Source of the DNA: Jaltomata sinuosa
Taxonomy: Eukaryota > Streptophyta > Magnoliopsida > Solanales > Solanaceae
DNA length: 64,000 nucleotides
Reading direction: 5' to 3'
Assembly (NCBI GenBank): GCA_003996215.1
Contig: QJPP01001593.1
Span: 53,909-117,908 of the forward strand
The position numbers and the translations under genes are program-made. Within the stretch, counting starts at the first letter, position 1; every line of letters starts with the position of its first letter. This document shows, one piece after another, positions 11,196 to 21,974 of this stretch. The notes beneath the pieces are model-generated. The model was not told the DNA's origin. It made no database searches and was given only the letters and a program-made list of their open reading frames with translations.

Positions 11196-12387
11196 CTATT
11201 CTAGCTGGTTCCTCCGTGATTTCCCCCGGATCAACAATTGGTCAATGTTGTTAAATCTTTTGTGAGCATTGGCCACTTTGTGGAAAAACTTGGTGTTTCT
11301 ATCTCCTTCTTTCAGCCAGAGAGCCCTTGATTTCTGTCTCCAGGATATTTCTTCCTTTTTAATCAGTTCCTCAAACTCCAGACTTAATGTTGCCTTTTTA
11401 CTAGACTCTTCTTCTGTTAATGGTCTGCTTTCCAGTATATCATCCATTCCTACCAGTTGTTCTAGCAAACTGTCTCTGAATTTTCAAATTGCCCTCTACA
11501 CTCCTGCTCCATTCTTTGAGTTTGCATTTTAGAGCTTTCAGCTTGCAAGCAAGAACATAATCTGGCCTCCCAGAGAAGTAGAAAGAACTCCACCACCCTT
11601 TGATTCTATCTTTGAAACCTCAAGTGCCCAGCCACCAATTTTCAAATTTGAAATATCTCTTGTTATTGTTCCAAGCACCTCCTTGTAGTGCCACTGGAGA
11701 GTGATCTAAAGCCATCCTTTGCAATGAGCTTTGCTTTATGTTGCTAAAGTTGTCATCCCATTCTTCAGAAATCAAGACTCTGTCTATTCTGGAAGCTATA
11801 TCAATGTTATCCCCTTTAAACCAAGTAAACTTTCCATCTTCTAATTGCAGATCAACAAGGTTCATGTCTTCAATAAAATCTGAAAACTCCACCATCCCCT
11901 TGTTCTCCTCCTGCCATTTCTTTTTTCTGATATGAATCTAGTAGTGTTGAAATCCCCACAGACAGCCCAAGGACCATCCATCAACCCCCTGACGTCAGCA
12001 ATTTCTTCCCATACCCTTCTTCTTTCAACATAACAATTTGGAGCATACACTCCAGTAATGTGGCAGGAAAAAGTTTGATATTGGGCTTCAAAATTTACAT
12101 GACAATGTATAGGACCCAATTTCCATGATCTCCCCCTTCCAACATCTGCAATCCCATAGCATTATTATACCACCTCTAGTACCACTAGCCTCCAATTGAG
12201 CGTATCTGATCAATCTAACACCCCCCCCCCAAATCTACTTTACAATGTCTATGATATCACCCTTCAATTTGGTTTCCTGGAGGCATATGATGTCAGCCTT
12301 CCACTCCACTATCATACTTTGTACAATTCTCCTTTTGTCCCTATTATTCAAACCCCTTACGTTCCATGAAACTAGTTTGAACAGCAT
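11196..12387 (-). pseudogene. LINE ORF2 N-terminus: APE-type endonuclease, broken
   Basis: ORF2 most likely starts at the ATG at 12385-12387: MLFKLVSWNVRGLNNRDKRR, then DIICLQETKL, with the Asn and Glu of the endonuclease-exonuclease-phosphatase fold. An in-frame TAG at 12235-12237 and a run of ten C at 12221-12230 then break the frame. Homology resumes at 12119-11862 (ITGVYAPN, then WAVCGDFNTTR, the catalytic GDFN) and at 11895-11620 (LVDLQLEDGKFTW, ASRIDRVLIS, LDHSPV, the catalytic DH). The linker toward the polymerase (11468-11196) contains ALWLKEGDRNTKFFHKVANA. All catalytic landmarks are recognisable, but the reading frame is interrupted several times. Confidence 0.8.
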
Positions 12388-12457
12388 GAGTCAAATGCTA
12401 GCATCTTCCTCGCTTGGTTTCTATTTCCATTGCTCTTAAACTTATCGTCAAATGTGA

Positions 12458-14390
12458 CTAAGCTTTTGAGCTCGTGTGCACCTTTGAACCTGCTTTTCTT
12501 ACACATACGACAGTAGCTTGTCTACTACTGTCTACTTGCAGTAGAAGTTTCAAGGCTTCTTCTTCATGGCCCTTGAAATCAACCCCCAAGAGTTTGCTTA
12601 GTTTGACTAGGTTTTGCTGAACCCAGGCTGAATTTTCCCTCTCGGCTTCCAAAACAACTTGTTCTTGTTGGATAAACAGAGGTACAACCTCCCAGTTATC
12701 TATAGTGGTGATCGGATGCTGATTTTCTATCACTACCGAGCAAACTCCAATTGGATTCTCCTCGAAACTATTCTCTTGCACTTTCTCTGTCGTTGAAAGC
12801 TCCTGAGAAAATTCCCATGTACCGCCTCCACTATGTTCGAAATAGCTTGGTTCCAAGCAGAGGTCTTTGTTATCTCCATAGTTGCATGTGACCAAGCTTT
12901 CTCAGTGAAGGGCTCTATAGCATCGACAAAGTTGTCAAAATGTTGAGAGTTGGACTTGTGTCCTTGGAAGTCATTAATTATGACTTGGGCTGCTACATCA
13001 TGCCCAAATTTTTTAATTGCAGATCCCCCCATATTGGGCCCAATCTTCTGGACAGAATGTGTTCCTTCATTAAAAGGGGACATGTGCACCTCACATGTCA
13101 TTGTACTGGGGCCTCTCCAGCTGGCTCCACAGAAACTCCCATGTGTTGTCTGACCCTAGAGTCCTTTAAGAACAGGCTTTTTTGACCTATGTTGCAGGAG
13201 GAGAAATCCTTTGTCCGCTGGATAAAGGCTTTGTCTGGGTTTTTTGAAGGAGCAACTATAGTGATAGGAATTTCTTCCATTCCTGATGAAGCTTCAACCC
13301 TAGTCTTGCTTTCCGGCCAGATAGGGATGTGATATATGAGTCCACCACTCGAGATGGAAACCTCCCTTGGTATGTTTCTACCGTCGTTCTTTACCAAAAT
13401 TCTGGCCCATTTGAGGTGGTTTTTAAGCTCAGCCTCCTCTTCCGTCCTTACCCAACCTCCACAGAGTTCTCCAATTTCTTGAAAAATTCTTTGCGACCGC
13501 AGATGTATGGGTATATCTACTGCTTTGATCCAAGTATTCTCAGCAATATGGGAACTTGAAGAACAACCCACCATTGGATTCCACCATTGGAGTTGCAGTC
13601 TGTTCTTCTTCTAGAACCACTGTTCTTGAAGGGTCTTCTCTGCCATGAATCTGTTCGGAAATTCGAATAGAAACATATCCCCATACATCTCATAGATGTT
13701 CATCCCAAAGACCTTTTTCCAGGTTGCTGATGACCACCTTCTCAGATCCGTAAGGGTGGGACTCTCTTTGGTCTCCTCCCCAAAACTCCCAACTAGACAT
13801 CTCTTCAGTAGTTCGTTGTCCTGGGCTTCGACCACTTCAGATACATCAATGTTGCTCTTCTTTTTGGTCACCTCTGCTTTACAGAGACTCTCAGATTGCC
13901 ATCTGCTATCTCGTAGAGCCTTAGCATAGGGGTAGTCGGATTCAGTTAGTCTCGGGGGGATTGCTACAGCCAGCTTCTTGGAGCTTTTAATGAAGCTCTC
14001 GATCTTAAATGCTAACTCCTTCCACCCTGTATTTAATGTTGGTTCAGGGACAATTAATACAGACCTTCCCCCATTATTAATAGATATAATGCCAAAAAAC
14101 CTTCCATATTGATTCTGTTTTCTTTTGCAATAATGATCTGCATCCTGTTCAGTGAGTCTCCATCTCCTAGGTCTGCTGTCTTTATCGCTAGAGGCCTCGT
14201 TGAGGGTAAAACATACCCATTCCAAGCATTTACTGCTCATAGTGGTTCTTCTCATCATCTTCCGGCTTCTCTCAACCCACTCGTACCATATTGTGTTACC
14301 GGAGGACCATCTGGTGACATCAAAGGATTTAAAGCCTGCATTGAAATATATTCTGTTTTCCCCCATTCTCTTAACAATATATCTTAACAA
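12458..14390 (-). pseudogene. LINE ORF1 (DUF4283-like RNA-binding protein), broken
   Basis: ORF1 of plant L1 LINEs encodes the RNA-binding protein of the retrotransposition particle. The frame opens near 14390 (259 codons to 13614; SFDVTRWSSGNTIWYEW, then ECLE-like wording). It meets TAG at 13611-13613 and continues in the same frame as LQLQWWNPMVGCSS to 13098, so one nonsense codon separates two homologous halves. Further homology then lies in two other frames (13101-12733 and 12895-12458), showing at least one frameshift. I see no CCHC knuckle. The gap to the ORF2 start at 12387 is about 70 bp. Confidence 0.75.
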
Positions 14391-14561
14391 GAATCACTTT
14401 TTCAGGGCTCAGACCCTCAATTTAATTCTGAGTCAAATGATTCCATATAACAATTTTTTACTTATAAAAGTTTTATCACATAAAGATAATTACAATTGAA
14501 TTAATTCAAAGAGTATTTGTTAGTCTTATATTTTCAAGTACAGATTAACGAGTTAAACAAT

Positions 14562-14712
14562 AACAATATACCCAATGTAATCTCACGGATGGGGTCTGGA
14601 AATGAGGGATGCAACACGAGGACTTCCAAGGGGTCACCCATCCATAGACAAATGGGTTGAGAGCTAGCTCAAGTGGCGAGCTCCCCCACTTTGGTGATAA
14701 AAATTGTAATCT
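14562..14712 (-). mobile_element. SINE-like element with 5S rRNA-related segment (unit B copy)
   Basis: On the minus strand 14608-14643 reads GGATGGGTGACCCCTTGGAA then GTCCTCGTGTTGCATCCC. This is nearly identical to the last third of plant 5S rRNA. It is followed directly by a TS-SINE-like tail, CCAGACCCCATCCGTGAGAT to GGGTATATTGTTATTGTT. The 5S-like stretch covers the 3' part of the gene, not the full promoter. Options are a 5S-headed SINE, a SINE fused to a Cassandra TRIM fragment, or a chance junction. The tail assignment is firm; the origin of the head is not. Confidence 0.55.
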
Positions 14713-17029
14713 ATAAATATATTTTTCTTCAACTTCCTGAGTTGTTTTGCAATTGATTCACATATTCTCTGTACTATACTTGTGTCCTAAATTAAGGACA
14801 AAATGATTTCCATCATGTTATTATAAAAATAAAAAGCAATAGAGCTTGGGTTAAAAGTTTAATTAAAGTGTCAAAATTAATAATTTTCCGGAATAACAAA
14901 AATCCTCAATAGTCTTTCTCAGCGTAGAGACACTGTTTCAAAAAATCAGTGGGGTTTAAAGTGGGTTATCAGCCAAAAAACTAATTTTTTAACTTGGTTA
15001 AATCTGAGAAACTTAGATCTAATTATCATTCATGGATATTATTGGGCATATCTGCTCAATTTCATATAGTTTAAGGGCATATTTAACCCCTTTCTCTTAT
15101 TATAACTAATTAGGTTAATTGGGGGTTCCAATTAAATTATAGGTATATTCAGACCAACTATTAAATGGTAAGCGCATATATGAGCTAAACTATTAACGAA
15201 GAGCATATTTGCTCAATTTCGAATACTTGAAGGGCATATTTGGACTCTTTTCATTTAAAAAATAGAGATTTAAACTATGGTCTAAAATAAACCATGAGTA
15301 TTTATGTGGTTATAAATATTCTCAGTAAGGATAAAATGAGTATTTTAAAGTTAATTTGCTACTAAAATATTAAAAAAGTATCATTTTTTGGGGTCTGACT
15401 AGGAAATAGTATGACTAAATTACCTTTATTTATTCTTTGATCTCAATTTAATACTATTCTTCTCTTTTACCAAATTAATTTCTACACATTTATTAAAATA
15501 AGGGTGAAGATGAAAAAATAATTCATTTAATTTTAATTTTTTAAAATAATAAATATTTTATGTCAATTACTTTTCGTAATTATTATTATGGTAGGAATAT
15601 AGAAAGATATAGTTGATAGAATGTTAAAAGACAAAGTTGCCCACAAATTTAAATTCAATGCCAAGATGTAACCATGTTGCACATGAGTTGCTTCTGGCTC
15701 TACTATAATAGTAAAAACTGGAGGTGATAAACTTAAAATCGATTTATTGAATACGATAGAGTTGTAAGACTTACCTCGTGGAAGAACCCTAGATTTGAAG
15801 GTGTCTTTCTGAAAAATTTTAGTACTAAATATCAACATTAATATCTAAATGTTGGTTGGAACAAATAATATAAAAGTAAAAGCTAATATAGTCGTAAACA
15901 AAATGACTTCCGCCAATAAGTGAAGAAAATCATTTTCCTCCCTTGATGAAAAATGTTTTTCTTAATTCTTCCAACCTAATACCAATATTCTTTAGGAAAA
16001 CGATTTCCGTGTTGTCATACAACACACACCCATAAATAATTATATGCCGTAGTACTATATCATAAGTTATTACATACAAGACAACATATCCAGTGTAAAT
16101 CGAAAGTTATTATATGACTAATAATAAAATAATAATAATAAATAGTACATATTGTTGTGTAACCCCTTTTTCAAACTGCCTTGAAATGCTTTATGTAAGT
16201 TGAAGTTCTATTGAAAACAGTCACTCTATCTCTGCTCCTTAGGAATCCTCTTGCACGAACGGCTAGGTTTTTTTTTTTGTACTTCTCTATGTAGGCCTCT
16301 TTGTATTTGTTTCCATTTTGGATTTTTTTTTCCCTTTTGTTTTTATGTGTTAAATACTCCACTTGGTTAGAAAAGAAAGACGGAAGAAGAGAAACAAAGT
16401 AGAACTATGTCTTCATTGAACGGTGAGAGAATTAACCACTTCAAAAGGGGTAATTTGTTCCTGAATCTATCTATGGAGGACTCGTAGGAAATGAGAGCTT
16501 GGTTAGTCCAATTAACAGAAGAGAGGTTTGAATTCTAACTTTTATTAGTTTATTTGGTTTCAAATTTCACAAATACAACTATTAGGCTACCAGAAAGGCT
16601 TTTGACCAAAAAGAGTCTGCATCCACTATACCTGAATATTTCGAGGCCTAAGTTCTCATCCTTTCTACTTGAACGTTCCAAACGTCCAAAATAATTAGAG
16701 GAAAAGGAGATGACATTGTCTAATTGATTCGATCCATTGAGCAACAATACTTTGTAAGATATAAAAATATTATGAAATATCAATACTATGAACATCTAGC
16801 ATTTGCAAATTGGTCGATGACAGAAACTTACTGCATATTGGACATATAAGGACGTCTATTCCTCTGATGATCAGTTTCTTTTCTTGCTGAACGAGAAAAT
16901 GATCCAAATGGTCCTTAATGTATTGGGGCTGCTTTATTTTGTTCCTTGATATATCCATGTGGCTTTAACATTCGCAACTCTTTAAATAATAATGTAGAAA
17001 CCTTCTCCCAGCCAAAAAAACCTTTATCA

Positions 17030-17930
17030 AATTTGTGGCTAAGCAAATCACTCCAAACAATGGGTCTCAAAGAAATTTTTGCATATCCTTGAACATTATT
17101 AAGGCTACCTCAGTTCTTTCCATACCCACGAAATCAGCAACCATTGCAAGGATCAGGCACTCCATCCCCAACTTCTTCAAATATTCCAAAAGCATTCTAA
17201 ACAAAGCATTTATCACAGAAGCTCTGGCCAAAAAATCCAATTTTGATGACCACTGAATGCTACCTTCCAAACATAAAACACTAGCAAAAGCATAATTATC
17301 GAACAGCCAAATCCCCCTATGGCATTTCATCAAACAATTGACAAACTTCACTCACCTTAATCAGTTGCTCTGGGTTTCAATTTCCCAAAGGCCCTTTTCA
17401 TTGATCCAAAGAAAAAAATCCAATTTTGGTTACCACTAAATGCACCTACCTTCCAAACATAAAACACTAGCAAAAGCATAATTATCAAACAAGTCAAATT
17501 CCTTTGTGACATTTCATCAAACAGTTGACAAGCAATTACCAACTTCCTTCACCTTTGTCAGTTGCTCTTTATTTTCAATTTCCCGAACGCCCTTTTCATT
17601 GAACCAAAGAATAAAAATCCAATTTTGATTAACAATTGAAAGAACCTACCATCCAAACATAAACACTAACAAAAGCATAATTATCAAACAACCAAATTCC
17701 TTTGTGGCATTTCATCAAACAGTTGATAAGCAATTACCAACTTTCCTCACCTTAGTAAGCTGCTCTTGATTTTCAATTACCCAAAGGCCCTTTTCATTGA
17801 ACCAAAGAATAAAAATCCAATTCTTTTGATTACCACTAAACACTAGAAAAGCCATAACTACCAAACAAGTCAAATCCCATTGTAGCATTTCATCAAACAG
17901 TTAACAAGCAATTACCAACTTCCTTCTTTT
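17030..17930 (-). pseudogene. PPR-like gene fragment in about four 190-200 bp tandem copies
   Basis: The phrase CATTTCATCAAACAGTTGA (with variants) recurs near 17326, 17508, 17708 and 17886, each followed by CAATTACCAACTT-like and CCCTTTTCATTGA-like words. On the minus strand one copy reads CQLFDEMSQRN and another FDNYAFASVL. These resemble the pentatricopeptide consensus (xQLFDEMPxRN and NxYTFxSVL). PPR proteins bind organellar RNA. Here every copy is frameshifted and short, so this is a tandemly amplified gene scrap. The family call is tentative. Confidence 0.35.
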
Positions 17931-19480
17931 CATGGCTGACTGAAGAGAAGAAGAGATTCAACTTCGTTTGATTTTTGCTCCCTAGTTCGGATGGTATTTA
18001 ATTTTTGTCCCTTAAATGTATGGTTTTAATTTATTTATTTAATTTCGTTTAGTAAGTTTAGATAGCTTGTACCTTATATTGCATAAGTTGTACAATTCAC
18101 TTTTACATAAGTTTAAAATTTTTGTCTAGTCCAATATAAATTTATTCTGAATTAAATTGTGCATCTTACGGTATAATTTGTGGGTTCTGAAATAACTTTA
18201 TGCATCTATTGGCATAGGTTTTGCATAAACTAAGTTATGTTTTTTTAGCATAATTGGTGGGTTTTGAACTAAACCTATACTTCTATCGCTATAAGTTTTA
18301 TAGAATTAAGCGGCATAATTTGTGATTTCTAAATTAAACTTAAGCCTCTATCGTCGTAAGTTTAGTAGAATTAAGCCGCATAACTTGTTATTATGATACA
18401 CAAATATGAACTTATGTTGCGCGAGTTTTTTTGTTTTTCTCGATGTCAGAGGTATTTTTGATCATTTTTTTATTACTTAAATTGTTGAAGGACAAATATT
18501 AAAGATCACAAATTTAAAGGGCAAAAGTAAACGGGGATTAGCATCATTCATATGAGTGCTTTTGTTTTGTCTCTTCGAGACAACAAAATAAAAGGACAAT
18601 CCTCTCTCTATATCTCGGTCTCGGTTTAGCGTTAGATATCGCTCTGGAGAACATCCGGTTGTTTTATGCATCATGAAGGTGCCAACATATGATCGGGGTG
18701 AGCAGTGGTTAGATATAGAGGTGGATTCGCCAGCTTGGATTGGAAGAAAGGGCTTCGCTTTTTAGGCCGGTTTAGATGAGCGTGGGAAAGTTCAGAATTC
18801 ACTATAGCTTTCCGCTTGGAGCGGCTCACCCCCCTTGTCACTATGAAAGGGTGAAGTCATCGAAGGGAGTTGAAAGGCCAAAGAGTCATCTTTGAAGACT
18901 ACTAAACACATATTTTTAGTAGAGTGTAAGGTAGGTTTGAATATACATGTATAAATTATAAGAAATTTATGTATTATTTTATGCAGGATAGAAGATAGAA
19001 TAATTAATACATTAATAATTAAATTTTGTACAAAAAATACATAGATTTTCTCATAATTAATTATTATATTACTAATACATGTATAGCTATAACCAACTAC
19101 TAAACACCCCTTAACTCTTCGAAGACCAGTCAAACAAAAAAAAAGAGTCTAAGCCATGCTTGCATATGTGTGCATAAACCTTAGACCTATTCTTGTGTGC
19201 ATATTCAATGATAGATAGATCAATCAAAGAAAAATTGAGTTATAGTCGTCAAATACATCATGTATACATTGACATGAACAAATAATTAAATCATGTTGAA
19301 TATTAATTCAGAATTCTGAAATATTATAGTATACATGTTTTTTGTACGAGAAGTATTTTATACTTTGCTAAATATAAAGTATAATAGTTATCTTATCGTA
19401 CGTAGATTAAAACTCTTTTATAAAAAAAAAAAATCAACATAAATTATCTCTTCTTTTTCGTATTTTTGCGCATGAAATGT
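17931..19480. other. Unit-B-specific AT-rich stretch without a gene
   Basis: Holds repetitive text with recurring TTGCATAAGTT, GTGGGTTTTGAACTAAA and TAAGCCTCTATCG words (18050-18400), partly shared with 27460-27690. A G/C-richer unique block follows at 18600-18860, then a MITE-like region ending in AACTACTAAACACCCCTT near 19120. I see no gene. The short ORFs at 18477-18674 and 18792-19133 lack any motif. Confidence 0.5.
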
Positions 19481-19601
19481 TTGGTTCAAGTTCAAGCAAC
19501 AGATTTGATCAACTTGTTCTGGCAAAATGGTTTAAATTCAACAACAAACTGGTCAACAAGTTCTGGCAAAATTTATATAGAAGCATTATAATCAAACATA
19601 T

Positions 19602-20067
19602 CAACTATAGCATAATATTGTTGCAAAATATATTATCTCTTTCTTCATTAACTATTAGCAAATCATTCTTATCATCTTTCTGAAAAAACTGAGAGAGATT
19701 ATCGAAGTAAGACTCATTAACAATACGCATCCAGCAAGAATTATGATAATATTAACTGAAATTAATCAATTTCAAGCAATACAACAATTTTCACAAATCT
19801 CCATAATTTTCATATAGTGATTATAAGAAATGGTAGTACTAAAGTCATTGCCTTTAACTTATTTTTGGCACAACTTTCACCATAAGTTGCATGCATAATT
19901 CCACCACTATAGCCGACGGTATACGGAGAAACCTTTAAACTTTTTTTCTCAATTGTGGAAACCCAAATATTAAAAAGTATTGCTAGCTCCAATTCTGAAA
20001 AGGACAACCTCTTGCAGCAGTTTACAATTTTTTTCTCTGTTTGCTTTACCATTTTATCGACACACAT
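19602..20067 (-). pseudogene. Unrecognised coding-like fragments, unit B copy
   Basis: Two minus-strand pieces. At 20067-19810 an 85-codon frame reads MCVDKMVKQTEKK, then RLSFSELELAILFN, then VSPYTVGYSGGIMHATYGES. At 19752-19602 it reads CWMRIVNESYFDNLSQFFQK, then NDLLIVNEERDNIFC. Unit A carries both pieces too (about 3590-3420 and 3372-3222), with stops in the first. The wording looks like exons of an unknown protein. A CAG-like acceptor is possible, but no chain of exons could be built. Confidence 0.3.
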
Positions 20068-20567
20068 TACATTTATCTATGTTTCTTATTCACCATTACC
20101 AAAATAAAAAAGTAAACCAAGAGAAAAATCATTCTTTCGAATTTAATGAAACTGCTATTGAAATATGAATCTTTCTTCATAAAAATTAGCATCAACGAAC
20201 CTGTAAGAACTTAAAATGCAAGTGAAATCAAGATTAGTAAAAATAAAGTTTGTCGCGAACCTATTACCTAACAACATGAAATAATTTCATAAAGAAGGAA
20301 ATCTTTGAGATGTCTCTGAGAGGGTTAATGAAAATAAAAGAAAGCTTTATCAAAATTAACATAACAAATCAAGAAGGAGAAACGAAAAAAGAATAAAGAT
20401 ACCATTTAGAAAAAGGTCACCAATTTATTTATTCAAACCTCGATGTGAAACTTTTATCAAAAGAAAGTATAATAAGTAGAAATTCAATCAAATAACGGAT
20501 GTAAAACAAAGAAGAAAAGTCTTCCCTTCTAACCACTACGTCTTTTTGTTTGGAAGAACATGTAAAC

Positions 20568-21560
20568 ATGTAAGTTTTTTTATGATTTAATGTGTTATAT
20601 GTGTATAATCCTTCACTTATGAAAGAACAGTGTAAAGAAAATTTTAAAGTCAAATAAGAGATTCTTCTTATAGGATTTTATTCGTTGAACAAAACGAATG
20701 TACATTCAAGTAATTAAGAAAGTTAACTAATTAATGAGATTTAAGTTATTTCAAAGAAATTAATTCATTTTTCTACCAAAACAAAATTTTGGATGCCTAT
20801 TCTCATGTTTAAACCTTTTGTTCTAAAATTTATAGAAATAAGTAGTACGAGGCAAGACCTATATTTGTGATTTTTGTCTGTTTGGTTTACATGGCAAGGA
20901 ATGTTAGGTTTTTCTTCTTTCTTTTTTTCAGTTTTGTTTTATAGAATTGATTCAATCTATGGCTATTGATTTTTTTTGATTTTTTTTTTATTTTTGAATA
21001 GTATTTTGCAAGTCTAGGATGTTATGTGTAGCATTGGTTACGAAATTGATTGAGAAAATCAAGGAAAAACTTACATATTTCATAACAAATGTTCACGTAA
21101 CATTCCAGACTTGCAAAAATACTATTCATAAAGAGGGGGAATAATCAAAGATAAATAGTCATAGATTGAATAAATTCTATAAAAGAAAACTGAAAAAAGA
21201 AAAAAAAACTAACATACCTCGTCATTTCAATCAGACATATAGAAAATCGCAGATAAAGATCTTGCCTCTTATTACTTATTGATAGATTTTAAAACAAAAG
21301 GTTTATACATGAGAAATCTGAAATTTTGTTTTGGTATGAAAATGAATTAATTTCCTTGAATTAACTTAAATTTCAGTAATTAATCAATTTTCTTAATTAC
21401 TTGGATGTATGTTCATTTTGCTCAACGAATAAAACTCTATAATAAGAACCTCTCGTTTAATGTGATTGACTCCAAAAAAAAATTTACAAAGTTTTTTTAT
21501 AAGTGAAGAATTACGCATAACACATTAAATCATAAACGAAAATTTACATATTTTTGTGTA
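20568..21560. repeat. One-kilobase fold-back, arms about 480 bp
   Basis: The left arm 20568-21046 pairs with the right arm 21077-21560 along nearly its whole length, around a loop of about 30 bp. Examples: GCAAGTCTAGGATGTTATGT (21008-21027) faces ACGTAACATTCCAGACTTGC, and TTTATTCGTTGAACAAAACG (about 20677) faces TGCTCAACGAATAAAACTCT. The arms have drifted by roughly a tenth or more. It lies only in unit B, between blocks shared with A and C. No short target duplication is evident. Confidence 0.85.
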
Positions 21561-21974
21561 CTGAAATCGAAAGACTGGATGAACTGCGGAGGGAATTACT
21601 AGCCAGCGGCGACCCCCTAAACAAAAGTCTAAACCTTAATTATTTATTGTAGAGAGACTGAGAAAATGTGGCAGAAAGTATATTTTGATTGTATACTATA
21701 AGTGTATATATATAGAAAAAATTTGGATTATCTATAACAACCCTAATGGGCTTTAAAGTATCCCTATTGGTGGGCTCAAATTTTCTATTGTACGTGTCAC
21801 TAATGGTAAAAACGGTAACTTATAATTATCTAAAGTTTCATTAATTATAAAATGTAATCAAAGGATTTTATTGCCCAAGTATTTACACATACACTTAATT
21901 GAAACATACTTACCCTCGACGTCTAAACGGAGTTTTATCTGTATTCATTTAAATAACACGATGGCAAGCCCATC

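Larger units (their letters stand above)
8655..14461 (-). mobile_element. Near-full-length L1-type LINE
   Basis: A minus-strand element of about 5.8 kb. Its poly-A tail appears as the T run at 8651-8661. Target duplications TTATGAAAGTTTT (8642-8654) and TTATAAAAGTTTT (14462-14474) differ at one base. The empty site is preserved in unit C near 25045. Order on its own strand: 5' UTR, ORF1 (about 14390-12458), ORF2 with endonuclease, reverse transcriptase and zf-RVT (12387-8860), then a 3' UTR of about 200 bp. A few stops and frameshifts make it inactive, but the polymerase half of ORF2 is still open. It lacks the RNase H seen in the other LINE of the window. Confidence 0.9.
14475..20567. repeat. 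Tandem unit B (main part)
   Basis: Continues unit B after the LINE. 14475-14790 matches 25040-25360 of unit C; 14790-16150 matches 1-1570 of unit A; 16150-16880 matches 2264-2840; 19480-20235 matches 3130-4136; 20200-20540 matches 26220-26540 of unit C. The stretch 16880-19480 has no counterpart in A, where only about 290 bp lie between the flanking matches. It holds the PPR-like repeats (17030-17930) and MITE-like sequence. Confidence 0.8.

Noticed and set aside
12221..12230. Sequencing error in the run of ten C as the only break in LINE ORF2
   Set aside because: An independent in-frame TAG at 12235-12237 and further frame changes downstream show real decay.
9566..12439. Many plus-strand ORFs of 64-95 codons
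   Set aside because: They are antisense shadows of the minus-strand LINE ORF2, whose motifs are unambiguous.
14608..14643. A 5S rRNA gene
   Set aside because: Only about the last third of a 5S sequence is present; the full internal promoter and 5' half are missing.
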